A DNA stretch of 64,000 bases. Origin: an uncultured Flavobacteriaceae bacterium. GTDB taxonomy: Bacteria; Bacteroidota; Bacteroidia; Flavobacteriales; Flavobacteriaceae. A program made the translations under genes and the position numbers. This document shows, piece by piece, positions 44,083-53,547 of the stretch. A model generated the notes under the pieces. It saw only the letters and a list, made by a program, of their open reading frames with translations, ran no database searches and was not told the DNA's origin. Numbering within the stretch: position 1 is the stretch's first letter; each line of letters opens with the position of its first letter. The DNA lies in NCBI GenBank assembly GCA_934675205.1, contig CAKUPQ010000002.1, positions 372,001 to 436,000 of the forward strand, read 5' to 3'.

Positions 44083-45886
44083 GATACAAATAACCTGTCA
44101 TTGGTTTTGGATAATCTTTATCGTTCAGATACAAAATATAAAAATACGTTCCTTCGGGAACGTATCTGTTTCCGATAGTATTTTTTTCGGTTACTCTTCC
44201 GTCCCATTTCGAGATATTGTTGTTGCCTTTCCAAAGAAGTTGCCCCCAACGGGAATAAACCAACAACTCAAAATTCTCAAAAATATCGTATAATCCCTCA
44301 ATATGAAAGTCATCGTTTAATCCGTCATCATTGACAGTTATGGCATTATAGACTGTTGGAGGACAGTTTCGGATGTTCAGAAAAAATGAAGTAATACTGT
44401 AACAATTATCTTCATTTTCTATTCGTACAAAAATTTCTTTAGGAACTTCGTTTGTCTGATAAGAGCTTATATTCAAAATAGGATTTAGTCCGTTTTGTGC
44501 TTCTTCGTACAGATGATGAAACGTTACCACATCATCAGGATTTTGTTTTATTAGGTATTCGTATTGTGAAAAATCAAAAATACCCGTAGTGTTTCCGAGA
44601 TTGCATACGATTAAGTCTTCGGGAATAGTAAATTCGGGAGATACCATAAGCTGAAATACAACTAGATAGCTGTTGTTGTTTTCGTTTATTTCGGTAACGA
44701 CTCCTGTTCCGTTTCCTGTATCATCAACAACCAGCAGGATTTCGATTTCTTCTGTAATTTCTTCCGGTAGGGGAACAACAATAGTTCCATTTTCAGAGCC
44801 TCCGATAAGAATATCATTATACGTTTGTGTTAAACCTACCAAAATACTGTTGATATAAACCGCTATCGGAGTTTGAGCAGGAAGTATTTCGGTAGCATTA
44901 AGGTTAAAAACGGTATATTCAATCTCTATTTCCGTTGCATTACAATAGGTATGAATTTCGTTACTTACAATGGTTGCATCGGGAAGTTGGCTGTTGAGTT
45001 TGGTAACAACGGTTGAAATCATTACCAAATCCTGACCCGAAGTCAGGCTGATTTCGGCAGTTGTATCTCCAATCTGAATGTTATTCTGAATATCATAAAT
45101 ATCCAAATCCATATTGTACAGATTGTTCATTCCCGTAATGCTGTTCGTTCCGTTAAAGGCATTATTGGGAGGATTCAGGGGAGGATTACTGATGACATTT
45201 CCGTTGATTCGCAGAGTTTCGTTTACGGAAATTGACGAATCGCCTTCCCAAGCGACAAAACCGATTTTAGCTCCTACATTGTCAATAACATTCAGGTTAT
45301 CCAACGTAATGGATAATTCATTTGGAACGAATTGAACTCCCTCATAAACATTGAGCTGATTTAAAGGTAGGTTATCGTCTTTGTAAACAATGACCAAAGC
45401 CCAACCTGCATAATTGGTAGAAGTATTGCAATACGGACTCGGAGGAATAAAATTTTCGGATACATCAAGTTCTGAAACCGTGTAAATACCGTTTCCCGTA
45501 TTTAAAATCTGTTCGGTTACATCTGTAACAGCAACAAAATAAACCAAGCTATAAGTTTGATAAGCATAGTTAATCAAGTAATTTCGGTCAGGCTCGATGT
45601 CAGTATCGTTCAGTTTGATGTTAAAATCTCCCGTTCCTGAACCCGACCAATAAAGGTAAGCTCTTTCTATCTGATAATTTTGAGGGAAATCCAGCTCGGC
45701 AGCAGATGTGGTTTGTATGATACACGGAAAACCTGTCCCGTTTTCGGCATAATTCATTGTGTTTCCAATAAACGAAAAATCATATCTTCCGTTGAATTGT
45801 TCCAATAGAGAAAACTCCTGTTGAGCATTCAGAGAAAAACTCATCAGAAGAAGAAAACAACTTGTAAAAACGTATTTTTTTATCAT
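44072..45886 (-). CDS. Secreted T9SS cargo with gliding-type (type-B) C-terminal domain
   Basis: 604 residues with signal peptide ending SFSLNAQQ. The N-terminal half is beta-rich (YLYWSGSGTGDFNIKLNDTD, later YAGWALVIVYKDDNLPLNQL) and resembles large flavobacterial surface proteins. A CARDB-like segment with VVDDTGNGTGVVTEINENNN follows. The C-terminal 95 residues are a type-B CTD: NAITVNDDGLNDDFHIEGL, LLVYSRWGQLLWKGNNN and YVPEGTYFYILYL. The canonical TPNGDG version is altered to VNDDG. Substrate unknown. No terminator separates it from murF. Confidence 0.88.
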   Translation of the reverse strand: MIKKYVFTSCFLLLMSFSLNAQQEFSLLEQFNGRYDFSFIGNTMNYAENGTGFPCIIQTTSAAELDFPQNYQIERAYLYWSGSGTGDFNIKLNDTDIEPDRNYLINYAYQTYSLVYFVAVTDVTEQILNTGNGIYTVSELDVSENFIPPSPYCNTSTNYAGWALVIVYKDDNLPLNQLNVYEGVQFVPNELSITLDNLNVIDNVGAKIGFVAWEGDSSISVNETLRINGNVISNPPLNPPNNAFNGTNSITGMNNLYNMDLDIYDIQNNIQIGDTTAEISLTSGQDLVMISTVVTKLNSQLPDATIVSNEIHTYCNATEIEIEYTVFNLNATEILPAQTPIAVYINSILVGLTQTYNDILIGGSENGTIVVPLPEEITEEIEILLVVDDTGNGTGVVTEINENNNSYLVVFQLMVSPEFTIPEDLIVCNLGNTTGIFDFSQYEYLIKQNPDDVVTFHHLYEEAQNGLNPILNISSYQTNEVPKEIFVRIENEDNCYSITSFFLNIRNCPPTVYNAITVNDDGLNDDFHIEGLYDIFENFELLVYSRWGQLLWKGNNNISKWDGRVTEKNTIGNRYVPEGTYFYILYLNDKDYPKPMTGYLYLTR

Positions 45887-45926
45887 ATTATTGACGTTTT
45901 TCGAGCATAAAATTAGGTAATTTTTT

Positions 45927-45934
45927 TAACTTTG
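45927..45934 (+). promoter_or_regulatory. -7 promoter element of the DUF2851 gene
   Basis: TAACTTTG, 34 bases before the ATG at 45969. Confidence 0.6.
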
Positions 45935-45968
45935 GAAAATAATTGAGTTTTTAGATGTCAGTTAAACG

Positions 45969-47234
45969 ATGAAAGAAGATTTTTTGCATTACGTATGGAA
46001 TTACAAAAAGTTTGATTTTTCAAACCTCAAAACCGTATGCAATAAAGATGTTTCTGTTATTGATACAGGAAAATACCTGCAAAGCTCGGGAGCAGATTTT
46101 TTTAATGCACAGCTGATGATTGACGGATTGTGTTGGGCAGGAAATGTGGAAATTCATCTGAAATCTTCGGATTGGTATCTGCATAATCATCATCAGGATT
46201 CTAATTATGACAATGTGATTTTACACGTGGTTTGGGATTATGATGTTGATGTATATCGAAAAAACAATACCGAAATCCCTGTTTTACAGCTCAAAGATTA
46301 TGTGCAAAAAGAGATAAACGATTCGTATATGGATTTAGTAAAGAACAAATCGTGGATATTCTGTGAAAATCAGATTCACTCTGTTGAGAATAATCTGTTT
46401 CAGGATTGGAAGAATATCTTGTTTACGGAGCGTTTGTTACAAAAATCTTCTGTAATAGAAGAATTGCTCCAAGAAACCCAAAACGATTGGGAAGCAGTAC
46501 TTTTTTGTATGCTTGTCAAAAATTTTGGGCTGAATACCAACGGAAATTCCTTTTTTGAAATCGCACAATCCATTCCGTTTCCGATTATCCGAAAAGAATC
46601 GTTTGAGGTCGAAAATTTAGAGGCTCTTTTTTTAGGGAAAGCGAATCTATTAGACAAAGATTTTCAGGAGAACTACCCGAAAGACCTACAAAATCGTTGG
46701 AACTATCTCAAAACCAAACACAGAATCCAGCACACCTTTTTCGGGCAATTAGAATTTTTTAAGCACCGTCCTGATAATTTTCCGACTGTTCGTTTGGCAC
46801 AATTGGCGATGCTGTATCACAAAAATCAATATTTTTTTGAGGCAATTACAAACGTAGATTCTTTAGATGAACTTTACAATATCTTCGATTCGGTAACTTC
46901 CGACTATTGGAAAACACATTATATATTAGACAAAGAAAGCCCCGAAAAAAGAAAACCGTTAAGCAAAAAGTTTATTGATTTGCTGATTATCAATACGATT
47001 GTTCCGTTTCGGTTTGCGTACAGTCGCTATCGAAAGCAAAATTCTGACACTGTCCTCAAAGAACTGATGTTTAACATCAAACCCGAACAAAACACCATTA
47101 TCGAACGATTTGATAGGCTCGGAAGAAAATCCGAAAATGCTTTTGATACGCAAGCCCTTTTACAACTCAAAAAACAATATTGCGACTTTAAACGATGTAT
47201 GGAATGTAAAGTAGGAGTGTCTTTACTTGGTTGA
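45969..47234 (+). CDS. DUF2851 family protein
   Basis: 421-residue protein of a family that is common in Bacteroidota and has no established function. Conserved elements are LHYVWNYKKFDFSNL at the N-terminus, NAQLMIDGLCWAGNVEIHLK with DWYLHNHHQDSNYDNVILHV (typical of the family), and a C-terminal pair of Cys in FKRCMECKVG. The W-G-x-V-E-h-H pattern with the HxHxxDxxY segment looks like a metal or nuclease-like site, but this is only a resemblance. No signal peptide. Confidence 0.88.
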   Translation: MKEDFLHYVWNYKKFDFSNLKTVCNKDVSVIDTGKYLQSSGADFFNAQLMIDGLCWAGNVEIHLKSSDWYLHNHHQDSNYDNVILHVVWDYDVDVYRKNNTEIPVLQLKDYVQKEINDSYMDLVKNKSWIFCENQIHSVENNLFQDWKNILFTERLLQKSSVIEELLQETQNDWEAVLFCMLVKNFGLNTNGNSFFEIAQSIPFPIIRKESFEVENLEALFLGKANLLDKDFQENYPKDLQNRWNYLKTKHRIQHTFFGQLEFFKHRPDNFPTVRLAQLAMLYHKNQYFFEAITNVDSLDELYNIFDSVTSDYWKTHYILDKESPEKRKPLSKKFIDLLIINTIVPFRFAYSRYRKQNSDTVLKELMFNIKPEQNTIIERFDRLGRKSENAFDTQALLQLKKQYCDFKRCMECKVGVSLLG

Positions 47235-47303
47235 TTTCATTGAAAATTTAATGAAATATTAGTATATTTTCTGTTGAATAATCCATATAATGGAAAATAA
47301 ATT

Positions 47304-47311
47304 TATATTTG
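47304..47311 (+). promoter_or_regulatory. -7 promoter element of pyc
   Basis: TATATTTG, 38 bases upstream of the pyc ATG. Confidence 0.65.
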
Positions 47312-47349
47312 TAGTAAAATAACTGCAAAACACAACAAAAACAACAGCA

Positions 47350-50300
47350 ATGGCACAGCAATTTCCACCACTTCCTACGGTAATCAAAAAGCTATTGGTT
47401 GCCAACCGAGGAGAAATCTCCATTCGGGTACTTCGGGCAGCTTCTGAAATGAAAGTAAGAACCGTAGCTGTTTATACTTATGAAGACCGTTATTCACTAC
47501 ACCGTTACAAGTCTGATGAATCTTATCAGATAGGCGAAGAGAGCGAACCGTTGAAACCTTATTTGGATATTGAAGAAATCATCAGAGTTGCCAAAGAAAA
47601 CGATGTTGATGCCATTCATCCGGGTTATGGTTTTTTGAGCGAAAATGTAGCTTTTGCTCGAAGATGTCGTGAGGAAGGAATTATTTTCGTAGGACCTTTT
47701 CCGGAAGTAATGGAGCAGTTAGGTGATAAAATTGCTGCTAAAAAACTGGCTCGTTCTGTAAATGTACCCGTGATTGAAGATGCGATGATTTCGGCTGAAG
47801 ATATAGACAAAGCCGTTGCAAAAGTAGAACAAATCGGATTTCCCGTAATTCTGAAAGCAGCTGCAGGAGGAGGAGGTCGAGGCATGAGAGTCATTCATAA
47901 AAAAGAAGATATTGTACCGCTTTTTAAAGAAGCATCAGGAGAGGCTTTGAAATCGTTTGGAGACGGAACGGTTTTTATCGAAAAATTCATCGAATCTCCC
48001 AAACATATCGAAGTTCAGCTTTTAGCCGATAATTTCGGAAATATTGTCCATTTGTACGAAAGAGATTGTTCGGTTCAGAGGCGATTCCAGAAAGTAGTTG
48101 AGATTGCTCCGGCTCCGAATCTACCACAAGACGTAAAAGACAAATTATATGAATATGCTATCCGAATCGGAAAAGCTGTAAACTACAACAATGCAGGTAC
48201 GGTTGAGTTTTTGGTGGACAGAAACAATAATATCTATTTTATTGAAGTAAACCCGAGAATTCAGGTGGAACATACCGTAACCGAAGAGGTAACCGGAATT
48301 GATATTGTGAGAAATCAGCTTTTGATAGCTCAAGGAACACAGTTATCAGATACGAGAATCCGCATTCCGAATCAGGAAAGCATCAAGATGAAAGGATTTG
48401 CCATTCAGTGTCGTATCACGACCGAAGACCCCGCAAACAACTTTAAACCTGATTACGGAACACTGATAGCTTACCGCAATGCAGGAGGATTCGGAATCCG
48501 TCTTGATGAGGGAAGTGCCTATCAGGGAATGAAAATTTCTCCGTTTTTCGATTCGATGATTGTAAAGGTAACAGCAAGCGGAAGTACACTTTCCAGCACT
48601 TCAAAAAGGCTATACCGTTCTCTTTCGGAATTTAGGGTAAGGGGAGTTACTACTAATATACTGTTTCTGAAAAGTGTTATCAATCACGATACTTTTATAA
48701 AAGGAGAATGTACCGTAAACTTTATTGACCAACACCCGGAACTCTTCAATTTTGAGCCTTTTAAAGACAGCTCGACCAAAATGCTCCGTTATCTGGCAAA
48801 TATCAGAGTAAACGGACATCAGGATATAAAACAGTATGATTCGAGTAAAAAATTCAGAACTCCGATAATTCCTCCGATAACAAATAAGGATTATCCGAAA
48901 GGTTCAAAAGACCTGCTTACAGAAATGGGCAGAGAGGTATTTTTACAGCAAATCCGAAACAATAAACAGATTCAATATACCGATACAACTTTCAGAGATG
49001 CTCATCAGTCGCTTGTGGCAACCCGAATGCGAACGAAAGATTTAACGGCTGTAGCAGGAGGATTTACCAAAGATAATCCTGAATTATTTTCTATGGAAGT
49101 TTGGGGAGGAGCAACCTTTGATGTGGCACTGCGATTTTTGCATGAATGTCCTTGGGAAAGACTTCAAAAGTTGAGAAAAGCAATGCCTAATACGCTGTTG
49201 CAGATGCTTTTTAGAGGAAGTAATGCTGTAGGGTATTCGGCTTATCCGAAGAATATTATTGGGAATTTTATTGAAGAGGCTTGGAAAAACGGGATTGATG
49301 TTTTCAGGATTTTTGATTCGTTAAACAATTTAGAATCAATGCTTCCTGCCATTCAGTTTGTAGATAAAAACACACAAGCGATTGCCCAGGCATCTATCGG
49401 TTATACGGGAGATGTACTCAAAGGAGGTAATAACAAGTATAACCTGAACTATTACAAAGATTTAGCCCGAAGAATTGAAGATGCAGGAGCTCATATGATT
49501 GCCATAAAAGATATGGCAGGGCTTTTGAAACCTCAGGCAGCAGAAGTATTGATTCCTGCACTCAAAGAGAGTGTTTCGCTTCCGATTGCATTGCATACTC
49601 ACGATACAGCAGGAACTCAAGTAGCCACTTATCTCAAAGCCATTGAAGCGGGAATTGACAGTATCGACTGTGCTTTGGCCTCATTTAGCGGAACAACTTC
49701 CCAGCCGAGTTTGAATGCTATGGTAGCTCTGATGCAAGGTCAGGAACGGGAAAACAAGCTCAATCTGCACAGTCTGAACCAGTACAGTAATTATTGGGAA
49801 GCTGTCAGAGAAATGTATTACCCGTTTGAATCGGATTTGAAGTCTTCTACGGTTGAAGTGTATGACAACGAAATACCGGGTGGGCAGTATTCTAATCTTC
49901 GTCAGCAGGCAGAAGGTGTGGGGCTTGGTGATAAGTTGCCTTTAATTAAACATAATTATGCTGTTGTAAATGAGCTTTTTGGAGATATTGTAAAAGTAAC
50001 TCCGAGTAGTAAAGTAGTGGGAGATATGGCACTTTTTATGACTGCCAATTCCCTTGCGAAAGAAGATGTTTTAGACGAATCGAAAAACCATTCGTTTCCG
50101 GCTTCGGTAGTTGGGTTTTTTAAAGGAGATTTAGGAATCCCATACGGAGGGTTCCCTGAAAAACTCCGAAATATTGTTCTGAAAAACGAAGAAAAAGAGC
50201 AAAAACCTTTGGCTCAAATTCTTCCCGATGTGGATTTAGAAGAAGATACTAAAGTATTTTATGCCAAATATCCTGAAAGCAATTTCTTGGATTATTTGTC

Positions 50301-50808
50301 GTATAAGATGTTTCCGAAAGTATATGATGAATATTACACCCACAAAAATACGTATGGAGAAGTAACCGAACTGCCTACACCTGCTTTTTATTATCCTTTG
50401 AAAAAAGATAAGGAAATTTCGGTAAGGCTGAATCAGGGAAAGCTGATATTCATAAAGCTGATATTCGTTTCCGCAGCTGATGAGGAGGGAATCAGAACGG
50501 TAACTTTCCAGCTCAACGGAGGTAACAGAACCGTAAATGTAAAGGACAATTCCGTAACTTCGACCAAACAGGCTCATCAAAAAGTAGCCAATCCGTCTAA
50601 AGAAGTCGGAGCTCCGCTTCAGGGAAGTTTGTCATCGGTAATGGTGAAAGAAGACGATATGATAGAAATCGGAACTCCGTTGTTTATTATCGAAGCGATG
50701 AAAATGGAAAGCACGGTTTCGGCTTCGGTTGGAGGAAAAATCAAACGGGTAGTACTTTCAGCAGGAACTATGGTTGACCAGAATGATATGATAATTGAGT
50801 TTGAATAA
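47350..50808 (+). CDS. pyc: Pyruvate carboxylase
   Basis: Biotin enzyme that makes oxaloacetate from pyruvate and bicarbonate (anaplerosis). 1152 residues, single chain. Biotin carboxylase domain first (LLVANRGEISIRVLRA; ATP grasp GGGGRGMRVI; EVNPRIQVEHTVTEE). The carboxyltransferase domain starts at about 541 (TDTTFRDAHQSLVATRMRT) with metal ligands in LHTHDTAGTQ. The C-terminal biotin carrier has IEAMKMEST, in which K1118 is the biotinyl lysine. With pckA it forms the pyruvate-oxaloacetate-PEP route. Confidence 0.97.
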   Translation: MAQQFPPLPTVIKKLLVANRGEISIRVLRAASEMKVRTVAVYTYEDRYSLHRYKSDESYQIGEESEPLKPYLDIEEIIRVAKENDVDAIHPGYGFLSENVAFARRCREEGIIFVGPFPEVMEQLGDKIAAKKLARSVNVPVIEDAMISAEDIDKAVAKVEQIGFPVILKAAAGGGGRGMRVIHKKEDIVPLFKEASGEALKSFGDGTVFIEKFIESPKHIEVQLLADNFGNIVHLYERDCSVQRRFQKVVEIAPAPNLPQDVKDKLYEYAIRIGKAVNYNNAGTVEFLVDRNNNIYFIEVNPRIQVEHTVTEEVTGIDIVRNQLLIAQGTQLSDTRIRIPNQESIKMKGFAIQCRITTEDPANNFKPDYGTLIAYRNAGGFGIRLDEGSAYQGMKISPFFDSMIVKVTASGSTLSSTSKRLYRSLSEFRVRGVTTNILFLKSVINHDTFIKGECTVNFIDQHPELFNFEPFKDSSTKMLRYLANIRVNGHQDIKQYDSSKKFRTPIIPPITNKDYPKGSKDLLTEMGREVFLQQIRNNKQIQYTDTTFRDAHQSLVATRMRTKDLTAVAGGFTKDNPELFSMEVWGGATFDVALRFLHECPWERLQKLRKAMPNTLLQMLFRGSNAVGYSAYPKNIIGNFIEEAWKNGIDVFRIFDSLNNLESMLPAIQFVDKNTQAIAQASIGYTGDVLKGGNNKYNLNYYKDLARRIEDAGAHMIAIKDMAGLLKPQAAEVLIPALKESVSLPIALHTHDTAGTQVATYLKAIEAGIDSIDCALASFSGTTSQPSLNAMVALMQGQERENKLNLHSLNQYSNYWEAVREMYYPFESDLKSSTVEVYDNEIPGGQYSNLRQQAEGVGLGDKLPLIKHNYAVVNELFGDIVKVTPSSKVVGDMALFMTANSLAKEDVLDESKNHSFPASVVGFFKGDLGIPYGGFPEKLRNIVLKNEEKEQKPLAQILPDVDLEEDTKVFYAKYPESNFLDYLSYKMFPKVYDEYYTHKNTYGEVTELPTPAFYYPLKKDKEISVRLNQGKLIFIKLIFVSAADEEGIRTVTFQLNGGNRTVNVKDNSVTSTKQAHQKVANPSKEVGAPLQGSLSSVMVKEDDMIEIGTPLFIIEAMKMESTVSASVGGKIKRVVLSAGTMVDQNDMIIEFE

Positions 50809-50815
50809 AAAACGT

Positions 50816-50877
50816 TTTTAGTACACGACAAAAAACATAAAAAACGCATTATCAGTTTGTTGTGTACTAAAAAAAAT
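50816..50877. repeat. Large inverted repeat between pyc and the VOC gene
   Basis: TTTTTAGTACACgACAAA pairs with TTTGTtGTGTACTAAAAA across a loop of about 22 bases. The T-run is on the 5' side and the A-run on the 3' side of each strand's hairpin, the reverse of an intrinsic terminator. Confidence 0.8.
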
Positions 50878-50878
50878 G

Positions 50879-51274
50879 TTATTTTATTTTTTGAGCAAAA
50901 GCAATAATATGCCCGTCTGAATCGGAGAAATAACAGGCTTTATCTCCCCAATTTCTGTCTTCAATCGGGCTGATGAGCAAAGCTCCGATTTCTAAAGCGT
51001 TATTGAATTCTGATTCGATATCTTCTACATAAAAATACAGCTCACATCGTGGGATTCCTGTTCCTGTTTCGGGATTTGGCATTTTGTCTTTGAGGATTTT
51101 TGCAATTCCGTTGTTTGGCATAAGTCCCAATTTACAGCTGTCGGACAAAATAAATTCCGTCATTCCCGAAACGTGTAAATCAGGCCCTTTCCGAAAAATT
51201 TTAGCATAAAAATCTTTGCTTTTCTCCTGATTGGAAACGTATAAAATGATTTGTGTAAGGGAGATGTGTTTCAT
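50879..51274 (-). CDS. VOC/glyoxalase-bleomycin resistance family protein
   Basis: 131-residue vicinal-oxygen-chelate fold protein, with the two beta-alpha-beta-beta-beta halves visible: ISLTQIILYVSNQEKSKDFY and then CELYFYVEDIESEFNNALEI. Ends with DRNWGDKACYFSDSDGHIIA, the classic C-terminal VOC motif. Candidate metal ligands include H3 and E113-equivalent positions but I cannot assign them firmly. Substrate unknown. Its ATG overlaps the stop of the upstream gene (ATGA), indicating translational coupling. Confidence 0.85.
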   Translation of the reverse strand: MKHISLTQIILYVSNQEKSKDFYAKIFRKGPDLHVSGMTEFILSDSCKLGLMPNNGIAKILKDKMPNPETGTGIPRCELYFYVEDIESEFNNALEIGALLISPIEDRNWGDKACYFSDSDGHIIAFAQKIK

Positions 51275-51765
51275 TGGTTTAATTTCGCTCGTTCTATAAG
51301 AGGTTCATATTCAAACAACAATTCGCCTTCGCTCATCACTCTTTTTCCTGTTGTATAGATTTTACAATCATCATTTTCCCAATCAAAAACATAAAATTCT
51401 ACTTTAAAAACTTCGTTTAATTTATTGTAATTGAGTTCATTATTTATATGAACAAAATTTTCTTCGGTTTCAATTATTTTAATCGGCATTTCATTTTCAA
51501 GATACATAGTTGTTCTAATTCGTCCGTATGAAAGACCAACTTCTTCGTAGATTTTATAAATCTGATTTTCTTTCTTCCAAACTTTTAAAATTCCTCCCCC
51601 GTCTGTCGTTATTCCTGTTAATTCAATCCAATCATATTCCGTTTCTATCAATGTAGAATCTGAATCAATTAGATTTATTTTACTATCAATTTGGGCAACT
51701 TTATCTTCTTGTCCAAACGAAATAAACCCAATCAGGATTAAAAAGAATGAAAATATTGTTTTCAA
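51271..51765 (-). CDS. Exported protein of unknown function coupled to the VOC gene
   Basis: 164 residues with signal peptide MKTIFSFFLILIGFISFGQ. The mature part is beta-rich, with ELTGITTDGGGILKVWKKEN and the acidic VFDWENDDCKIYT. I do not recognise the family; the last part, GKRVMSEGELLFEYEPLIER, has no known motif. The stop codon overlaps the ATG of the VOC gene by four bases, so the two are translated together, although one product is exported and the other appears cytoplasmic. Confidence 0.75.
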   Translation of the reverse strand: MKTIFSFFLILIGFISFGQEDKVAQIDSKINLIDSDSTLIETEYDWIELTGITTDGGGILKVWKKENQIYKIYEEVGLSYGRIRTTMYLENEMPIKIIETEENFVHINNELNYNKLNEVFKVEFYVFDWENDDCKIYTTGKRVMSEGELLFEYEPLIERAKLNQ

Positions 51766-51830
51766 ACTAAACTAAAATAAAATATTCCGCTAATATATAA
51801 AATCTATAAATTCTGTGTTTTAAATTTTAC

Positions 51831-51838
51831 TATTTTTG
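51831..51838 (+). promoter_or_regulatory. -7 promoter element of recN-TPR-fabI
   Basis: TATTTTTG, 42 bases before the recN ATG. The leader between them consists almost wholly of a 7-bp array. Confidence 0.65.
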
Positions 51839-51842
51839 TCAG

Positions 51843-51877
51843 ACTGTAAACTGACAACCGTAAACTGACAACTAAAA
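51843..51877. repeat. Five-unit heptanucleotide array in the recN leader
   Basis: ACTGTAA, ACTGACA, ACCGTAA, ACTGACA, ACTAAAA in exact 7-bp register between the -7 box and the start codon, so it would be transcribed. Confidence 0.85.
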
Positions 51878-51880
51878 AAA

Positions 51881-53536
51881 ATGCTTTCTTCGCTTTCTAT
51901 CAAAAATTATACGTTAATTGAAAATCTGAATATTGATTTTTCGGGAGGTTTTTCGGTTATAACAGGAGAAACAGGAGCAGGAAAATCAATGTTGTTGGGA
52001 GCTTTGGGCTTGGTTTTAGGGAAAAGAGCCGATTTGTCTTCGCTAAAAAATGAAGAGGAAAAATGTGTTATTGAGGCTGTTTTTTCGGTTGAAAAGTATG
52101 GGTTGAAAGCCTTTTTTGAGGAAAATGATTTGGATTTCGAGAAAGAAACCATTATCCGCAGGGAAATCCTTCCGAGCGGAAAATCAAGGGCTTTTGTCAA
52201 TGATAGTCCTGTAAATCTTCAACAATTAGAGGAGTTGGGGAGTGTTTTGATGGATATTCATTCCCAACATCAGACCAGAGAACTTTCGGAGGAAAAATAC
52301 CAGTTTGAGGTTTTGGATATTTTGGCTGAAAATGAGGATTTATTATTGAGCTATTCCCAAAAATTATCAGAATACAAAAAGAACAGAAAAACGCTCGAAC
52401 AGGCTCAAACCAAACTATCGGAATCGCTAAAAGAACAGGAATATAATCTGTTTGTTTTCAACGAATTGAACGATGCTAAACTGAAAGAAAACCAGCAGCA
52501 GGAATTGGAAATCGAATACGGAAAACTCAATAATACCGAAGCTATTAAAGAAGTTTTATCCAAAACTATTAATCTTTCGGATAATGAAATAGGAGGAGTT
52601 TTACAGAATCTGAACGAGATAAAATCATCATTTTCAAAAATTGCTGATTTTTCGGAATCCTACAAAGAAATTTCGGAACGGATAAACAGTGTTCAGATTG
52701 AGTTTTCGGATATTTTGCAGGAAGTAAATAATCTGTCGGAATCGGTTTTTGACAATCCGGAACAGGCTCAACAAATAGGAGAGAGGTTACAGCTTTTATA
52801 CGGTTTACAAAAGAAACACAAGGTAAATTCGGTTAAGGAACTTATCGAAATCAAAGATAATCTGGAGGAAAAAGTGGTTTCGGTTGACGAACTTACTTCG
52901 GTAATCGAAAAAACGCAAAAGTTGATAGCTCAAAACCAAACGGAATTAGATAAAATTGCTTTAACTTTACACCAAAACAGAAAAAAAGCAATTGAGATTT
53001 TTGACGGAAAAATTACAGTTTTGCTTTCAGAATTAGGAATGAGCAATGCCCGATTTGACATTAAACTGATTGCAACGGAAGACTATTTTTCCAATGGAAA
53101 AGACAAAATCGAATTTTTGTTTTCAGCCAACAAAGGAGGAAATTTCGGCTTGTTGAAAAAGACTGCATCGGGAGGAGAATTGTCGAGAATTATGTTGGCA
53201 ACCAAAGCGATTTTAGCAGAATATAAAGCAATGCCTACGATTATTTTTGACGAAATTGATACGGGAGTTTCGGGAGAAATTGCTCTGAAAATGGCTCAGA
53301 TTATGCAACAAATGAGCAAAAATAGACAGGTAATTTCGATTACGCATTTGCCACAAATTGCCTCAAAAGGAAATAATCATTATAAAGTATATAAATCTGT
53401 TACAGAAATAGATACGGTTTCTGACTTAAAGCTATTGTCTAATCAAGAAAGAATCGAAGAAATAGCGGAAATGCTGTCAGGGAAAGATTTTTCGGAATCA
53501 GCCTTATCACACGCTAAAACATTATTAACGAATTAA
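51881..53536 (+). CDS. recN: DNA repair protein RecN
   Basis: SMC-like ATPase for double-strand break repair. 551 residues. Walker A GETGAGKSM (29-37), a long coiled-coil arm (about 150-370), the signature GGNFGLLKKTASGGELSRIM, and Walker B PTIIFDEIDTGVSGEIA. First gene of the recN-TPR-fabI run, with 11- and 10-base gaps. Confidence 0.96.
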   Translation: MLSSLSIKNYTLIENLNIDFSGGFSVITGETGAGKSMLLGALGLVLGKRADLSSLKNEEEKCVIEAVFSVEKYGLKAFFEENDLDFEKETIIRREILPSGKSRAFVNDSPVNLQQLEELGSVLMDIHSQHQTRELSEEKYQFEVLDILAENEDLLLSYSQKLSEYKKNRKTLEQAQTKLSESLKEQEYNLFVFNELNDAKLKENQQQELEIEYGKLNNTEAIKEVLSKTINLSDNEIGGVLQNLNEIKSSFSKIADFSESYKEISERINSVQIEFSDILQEVNNLSESVFDNPEQAQQIGERLQLLYGLQKKHKVNSVKELIEIKDNLEEKVVSVDELTSVIEKTQKLIAQNQTELDKIALTLHQNRKKAIEIFDGKITVLLSELGMSNARFDIKLIATEDYFSNGKDKIEFLFSANKGGNFGLLKKTASGGELSRIMLATKAILAEYKAMPTIIFDEIDTGVSGEIALKMAQIMQQMSKNRQVISITHLPQIASKGNNHYKVYKSVTEIDTVSDLKLLSNQERIEEIAEMLSGKDFSESALSHAKTLLTN

Positions 53537-53547
53537 ATTTTTATCAG

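Noticed and set aside
50816..50877. Intrinsic terminator for pyc
   Set aside because: Polarity of the T and A runs is the reverse of a terminator on both strands, so it was listed as an inverted repeat.
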